A stretch of DNA of 19,104 nucleotides, taken from positions 1 to 19,104 of the forward strand of contig SKYC01000189.1 of the NCBI GenBank assembly GCA_007128085.1, read 5' to 3'. The number at the start of each line of letters is the position of its first letter. Position 1 is the first letter of the stretch. The notes under the pieces were generated by a model that was given only the letters and a program-made list of their open reading frames with translations, searched no databases and was not told the origin of the DNA. The translations under genes and the position numbers were made by a program. The stretch is from Saprospiraceae bacterium. GTDB taxonomy: Bacteria > Bacteroidota > Bacteroidia > Chitinophagales > Saprospiraceae. Positions 16,646 through 19,104 of this stretch are shown in pieces.

Positions 16646-16675
16646 CAAAGGTACTTTGTTGATCCAGCAGCACAA
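16646..16675 (-). promoter_or_regulatory. promoter of the TonB-receptor-like gene
   Basis: TACCTTTG (16653-16646 on the - strand) matches TAnnTTTG exactly, and TTG (16675-16673) lies 19 bases upstream, within the known 17-23 spacing. The expected leader is about 38 bases to the ATG at 16601. This is the most complete promoter seen here. Confidence 0.6.
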
Positions 16676-16872
16676 TAACTTACTGCCTTAATCTTTTCTT
16701 AAGTATCAATTAATTAATCAATTTTATATAAACTTCTTCTCTAATATAAAAAAATCACCCACTCTTTGCCACAGCCGAAGAAACACAAATACTTTACACG
16801 TAATATAAACCTCTTTATTGTTTTTTTGTTTAATTTTTTTACTACTAATCACACAAAACATTAAACAAAGCT
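16676..16872. other. AT-rich divergent intergenic region
   Basis: This lies between the barrel gene promoter and the SRPBCC gene. It is very AT-rich, with a TTAATTAATTAA-like stretch near 16708-16720 and T-runs near 16818-16840. No exact TAnnTTTG was found on the + strand, so the promoter of the rightward gene could not be placed. No small open frame worth calling is seen. Confidence 0.5.
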
Positions 16873-17343
16873 ATGAGTGTATACCGAAAAAAATGGGAGT
16901 CTTTCATCGATGCCGACCTGGATGCGGTATGGGATTTTTTCTCGAGACCGGAAAATCTGAATAAAATAACGCCTCCGGAAATGAATTTTGAAATTCTCAA
17001 TGATATCGACGGAAGAAAAATGTATCCCGGAATGATTATTCAATACCGAGTGCGCCCCCTTCTCAATATTCCCACCACCTGGGTCACAGAAATAACTGAA
17101 ATTGAGGAAAAAAAGTACTTCATCGATGATCAAAGGGTGGGGCCATACAAAATGTGGCACCACGAACACCATTTTGAAAAAAGGGGAAGGGGCGTTCTTA
17201 TGACGGATTTACTGCACTACTCTCTGCCGGCAGAACCGTTGGGGAGTATGTTTATGGGGCGCTTTATATCAAAAAAAGTAGACGGGATTTTTGAGTACAG
17301 AAATCAGGTGCTTCCCAAATTATTCCCTTCAAAAGAAGGTTGA
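16873..17343 (+). CDS. SRPBCC-fold protein
   Basis: The 156-residue protein matches the SRPBCC (START/Bet v1-like) ligand-binding superfamily as a single domain. It begins with the typical strand and helix FIDADLDAVWDFFSRPENLNKITPPEM (first part at residues 11-24) and ends with the long C-terminal helix from about 127 (FISKKVDGIFEYRNQVL). The core has PTTWVTEITEIEE and YKMWHHEHHFE strands. Such small proteins bind hydrophobic ligands or sit beside nucleotide-sugar epimerase-like domains (the TIGR01777 group has a related domain). There is no signal peptide, so it is cytoplasmic. The histidine-rich MWHHEHHF at 95-102 is notable but not proof of metal binding. The role is unknown. It is a single gene with no co-oriented neighbour. 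Confidence 0.78.
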   Translation: MSVYRKKWESFIDADLDAVWDFFSRPENLNKITPPEMNFEILNDIDGRKMYPGMIIQYRVRPLLNIPTTWVTEITEIEEKKYFIDDQRVGPYKMWHHEHHFEKRGRGVLMTDLLHYSLPAEPLGSMFMGRFISKKVDGIFEYRNQVLPKLFPSKEG

Positions 17344-17360
17344 ACTAAGTGAGGTGCCTC

Positions 17361-17388
17361 AAGAAAAAATGGAACCATCAATTCCATT
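17361..17388 (-). terminator. rho-independent terminator of the tRNA-Leu pair
   Basis: Read leftward, AATGGAA (17388-17382) and TTCCATT (17374-17368) form a perfect 7-bp stem with a 7-base loop, followed by a T-run ending TTTTTTCTT (to about 17361). It lies about 130 bases after the second tRNA, the only leftward transcript nearby. Confidence 0.6.
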
Positions 17389-17518
17389 GCCTCCCGTGTT
17401 TTGATTTTGGCTAAAACATACAGGGTTTGTCCATCCAGAAGTAAAAAGGGGTCTCTTTTGGAAATAAAGTTCAATCGATTCAGAGAAGAGTCATCATCCA
17501 AAAAGAGGAGGAAAACAG

Positions 17519-17601
17519 TGCCGAAGGCGGGACTCGAACCCGCACGACTTAAAGTCACACGCCTCTGAAACGTGCGTGTCTACCAATTTCACCACTTCGG
17601 C
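17519..17601 (-). tRNA. tRNA-Leu (anticodon CAG)
   Basis: The 83-base cloverleaf has acceptor arm GCCGAAG/CTTCGGC with discriminator A. The anticodon stem is CACGT/GCGTG around loop TTCAGAG, so the anticodon is CAG, reading CUG. It has the long variable arm of leucine tRNAs (TGACTTTAAGTCG) and T arm GCGGG-TTCGAGT-CCCGC. The 3' CCA is not encoded. It is the second of two tandem leucine tRNAs, 11 bases after the first. Confidence 0.95.
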
Positions 17602-17612
17602 AATAAAAATAG

Positions 17613-17696
<84 letters not shown>

Positions 17697-17733
17697 TAAC
17701 AATCTTTCAAAGCACTTTCCCGCTAAAGGGCTG

Positions 17734-17741
17734 CAAATTTA
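17734..17741 (-). promoter_or_regulatory. -7 promoter element of the tRNA-Leu pair
   Basis: TAAATTTG (17741-17734 on the - strand) matches TAnnTTTG. It lies 37 bases before the first tRNA. No clear TTG at the usual distance upstream is seen. Confidence 0.45.
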
Positions 17742-17744
17742 ATT

Positions 17745-17771
17745 AAAACTTCTCATATAAAAATGAGTTTT
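17745..17771 (-). terminator. possible weak terminator after rseP
   Basis: Read leftward, AAAA-CTCAT (17771-17763) pairs with ATGAG (17756-17752) and, past a 3-base bulge, TTTT (17748-17745), then AATTAAATT follows. The stem is AT-rich and weak, starting 20 bases after the rseP stop. It overlaps the tRNA promoter region. Confidence 0.3.
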
Positions 17772-17790
17772 GAAAAAAAATTAATTCTTT

Positions 17791-19104
17791 TTATCCACTC
17801 AACCAGCGGGCGACATCCAGACCATTTACGTAAATGACCAGTGCAATAATGAACAGAAAGCCAAAAATGGTGGCGTATTCCATAAATTTATCTCCGGGTT
17901 TTTTACCGGTAATCACTTCCCACAGCAAAAACATCACGTGCCCTCCGTCCAATGCGGGAATCGGCAGGAGGTTCATAAATCCAAGTATCAGTGAAAGTAC
18001 AGCCGTAACTCTCCAAAAGTCTGCCCAGACCCATTCTGACGGAAACAAACTGGTTATCGTGCCGAATCCTCCCAGGCTTTCGCTGGCTTTGATTCTCCCG
18101 GTAAACATCTGTCCGAAGGCTTTGATCTGATCTACTAAAAATGTCATGCCCTGATCCACACCTGCGGGAATGGACTCAAAAAAACCGTATTCTCTGGTAG
18201 CCAGGTCAAAAAACTGCTCCGGTCCGAAGGGAAACACCCCAACGGTTCCCTCTTCGGTAACATCCAACTCCCTGCTGGTCACAGAGCCATCGCCCCTTTT
18301 AATATCCAGTCTTACGCGCTCTCCCGCATGCGATCTCGCCATGTTTGTAAATTCATCGAAAAACCGAATAGACCGGCCTTCAAAATTGATCACCTGGTCT
18401 CCGGTTTCCAATCCGGCTTCATCGGCTGGGCTTCCGGGCAATACCTGAGAAACGACGAAGGGAAACCGCGGAAGAAAAATTTGCTGATTTCTAAAGTCAG
18501 AGCCGGACAGTATGCGAACAAAGCGCTCTTCCACCGGTATATCAATGCGCCTGCCATCTCGCTCCACAGTAATTTCATCGGCTTTGTTGATCACAATTTC
18601 CCGTATCAATTGGCGGTCACTGAACCGCTCAAAGGGCTTCCCTCCGATGGCGAGAATGTGATCTCCGGTTTGAAGTCCCATCTCTACTCCCAGGCTGTCT
18701 GCATAAATTCCCGTATCTACCGAAGAGGCGGGAAGGTACGTTTCCCCGTAGGCAAACAACAGCATAGCGAAAATGAAAAAACCCAGTATGAAATTGACAA
18801 AAACACCTCCCAGCATAATAATCAGGCGCTGCCAGGCGGGTTTGGATCTGAACTCCCACGGTTTGGGTGGTTTTTTCATCTGTTCTTTGTCCATACTTTC
18901 ATCTATCATACCGGAGATCTTGACGTAACCACCCAGCGGCAGCCAGCCAATACCGTACTCGGTTTCCCCTTTTTTGAATTTGAACAGAGAAAACCAGGGG
19001 TCAAAAAACAGGTAAAATTTCTCAACTCTGGTCTTGAACCACTTTGCGGGCAGAAAGTGGCCGGCTTCGTGCAATACCACCAAAATGACCAGACTGAGCA
19101 CGAG
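17791..19104 (-). CDS. rseP: site-2 metalloprotease RseP (M50), 5' end outside window
   Basis: This is an intramembrane zinc protease of the RseP/MucP family, which cuts anti-sigma factors and leftover signal peptides in the inner membrane. Counting from codon 19101-19099, the zinc motif HEAGH is at 11-15 in the first transmembrane segment. It is followed by the Bacteroidota-type stretch FYLFFDPWFSLFKFKKG, GIGWLPLGGYVKISGMIDES, and a second hydrophobic segment about 92-116. Two PDZ domains follow (GLQTGDHILAIGGKP and PADEAGLETGDQVINFEG). NLLPIPALDGGH, with the third zinc-ligand region, is near the end, and the C-terminal segment ends at WLSG. The frame is open to the window edge (codon 19101 is GTG, preceded by CTC), so roughly 10-20 N-terminal residues are missing. 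It stands upstream of the tRNA-Leu pair on the same strand. Confidence 0.93.
   Translation of the reverse strand, partial: LVLSLVILVVLHEAGHFLPAKWFKTRVEKFYLFFDPWFSLFKFKKGETEYGIGWLPLGGYVKISGMIDESMDKEQMKKPPKPWEFRSKPAWQRLIIMLGGVFVNFILGFFIFAMLLFAYGETYLPASSVDTGIYADSLGVEMGLQTGDHILAIGGKPFERFSDRQLIREIVINKADEITVERDGRRIDIPVEERFVRILSGSDFRNQQIFLPRFPFVVSQVLPGSPADEAGLETGDQVINFEGRSIRFFDEFTNMARSHAGERVRLDIKRGDGSVTSRELDVTEEGTVGVFPFGPEQFFDLATREYGFFESIPAGVDQGMTFLVDQIKAFGQMFTGRIKASESLGGFGTITSLFPSEWVWADFWRVTAVLSLILGFMNLLPIPALDGGHVMFLLWEVITGKKPGDKFMEYATIFGFLFIIALVIYVNGLDVARWLSG

Noticed and set aside
17304..17558. 84-codon leftward frame between the SRPBCC gene and the tRNAs
   Set aside because: It begins inside the tRNA-Leu(CAG) gene, overlaps the end of the SRPBCC gene and contains the tRNA terminator stem and T-run; no protein motif is visible.

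Overview
The window looks like a chromosomal piece of a member of the Bacteroidota, most likely a gliding or surface-protein-rich lineage such as Saprospiria or a relative (the phylum is well supported, the class is a guess). The evidence is: two proteins with the gliding-motility-type (type B) C-terminal domain and one with a type A tail of the type IX secretion system (T9SS); a choice-of-anchor L domain; a BatA-type membrane protein; a TonB-dependent barrel with an N-terminal carboxypeptidase-regulatory-like domain; starts without clear Shine-Dalgarno sequences; and repeated use of the Bacteroidota -7 promoter motif TAnnTTTG.

Layout, left to right. Positions 1-126 are a left edge with no assignable gene but a strong two-way hairpin. 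A phosphoheptose isomerase gene (gmhA-like, +, 127-702) follows and converges on a leftward run of three genes. Read from the right, that run is a 1117-residue surface protein (11265-7912), a 1651-residue surface protein (7824-2869) and a BatA/VWA-like inner-membrane protein (2792-735). The two large proteins are paralogues. They share a signal peptide, an array of about 82-residue Ig/PKD-like repeats (4 versus about 11), a SprB-like repeat, a CxxC domain and a type B sorting domain, but have unrelated N-terminal heads: choice-of-anchor L plus Calx-beta-like in one, cohesin-like plus a nested carbohydrate-binding-like domain in the other.

A 292-base divergent intergenic region separates these from a rightward PLP-dependent class V aminotransferase (11558-12850). 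It is followed by two leftward genes, a T9SS type A secreted protein (14016-12922) and a TonB-dependent-receptor-like barrel (16601-14127). Next come a rightward SRPBCC-fold protein (16873-17343), a leftward pair of leucine tRNA genes (CAA then CAG anticodons) with a visible promoter element and terminator, and the 3' part of rseP (site-2 metalloprotease), which runs off the right edge.

Most of the window serves the cell envelope: a lipopolysaccharide or glycan precursor enzyme, secreted adhesin-like proteins, an outer-membrane barrel and an intramembrane protease. I see no mobile element, CRISPR array, phage gene or clearly undescribed system. The most unusual material is the architecture of the paired giant surface proteins and the small structured RNA signals around them.
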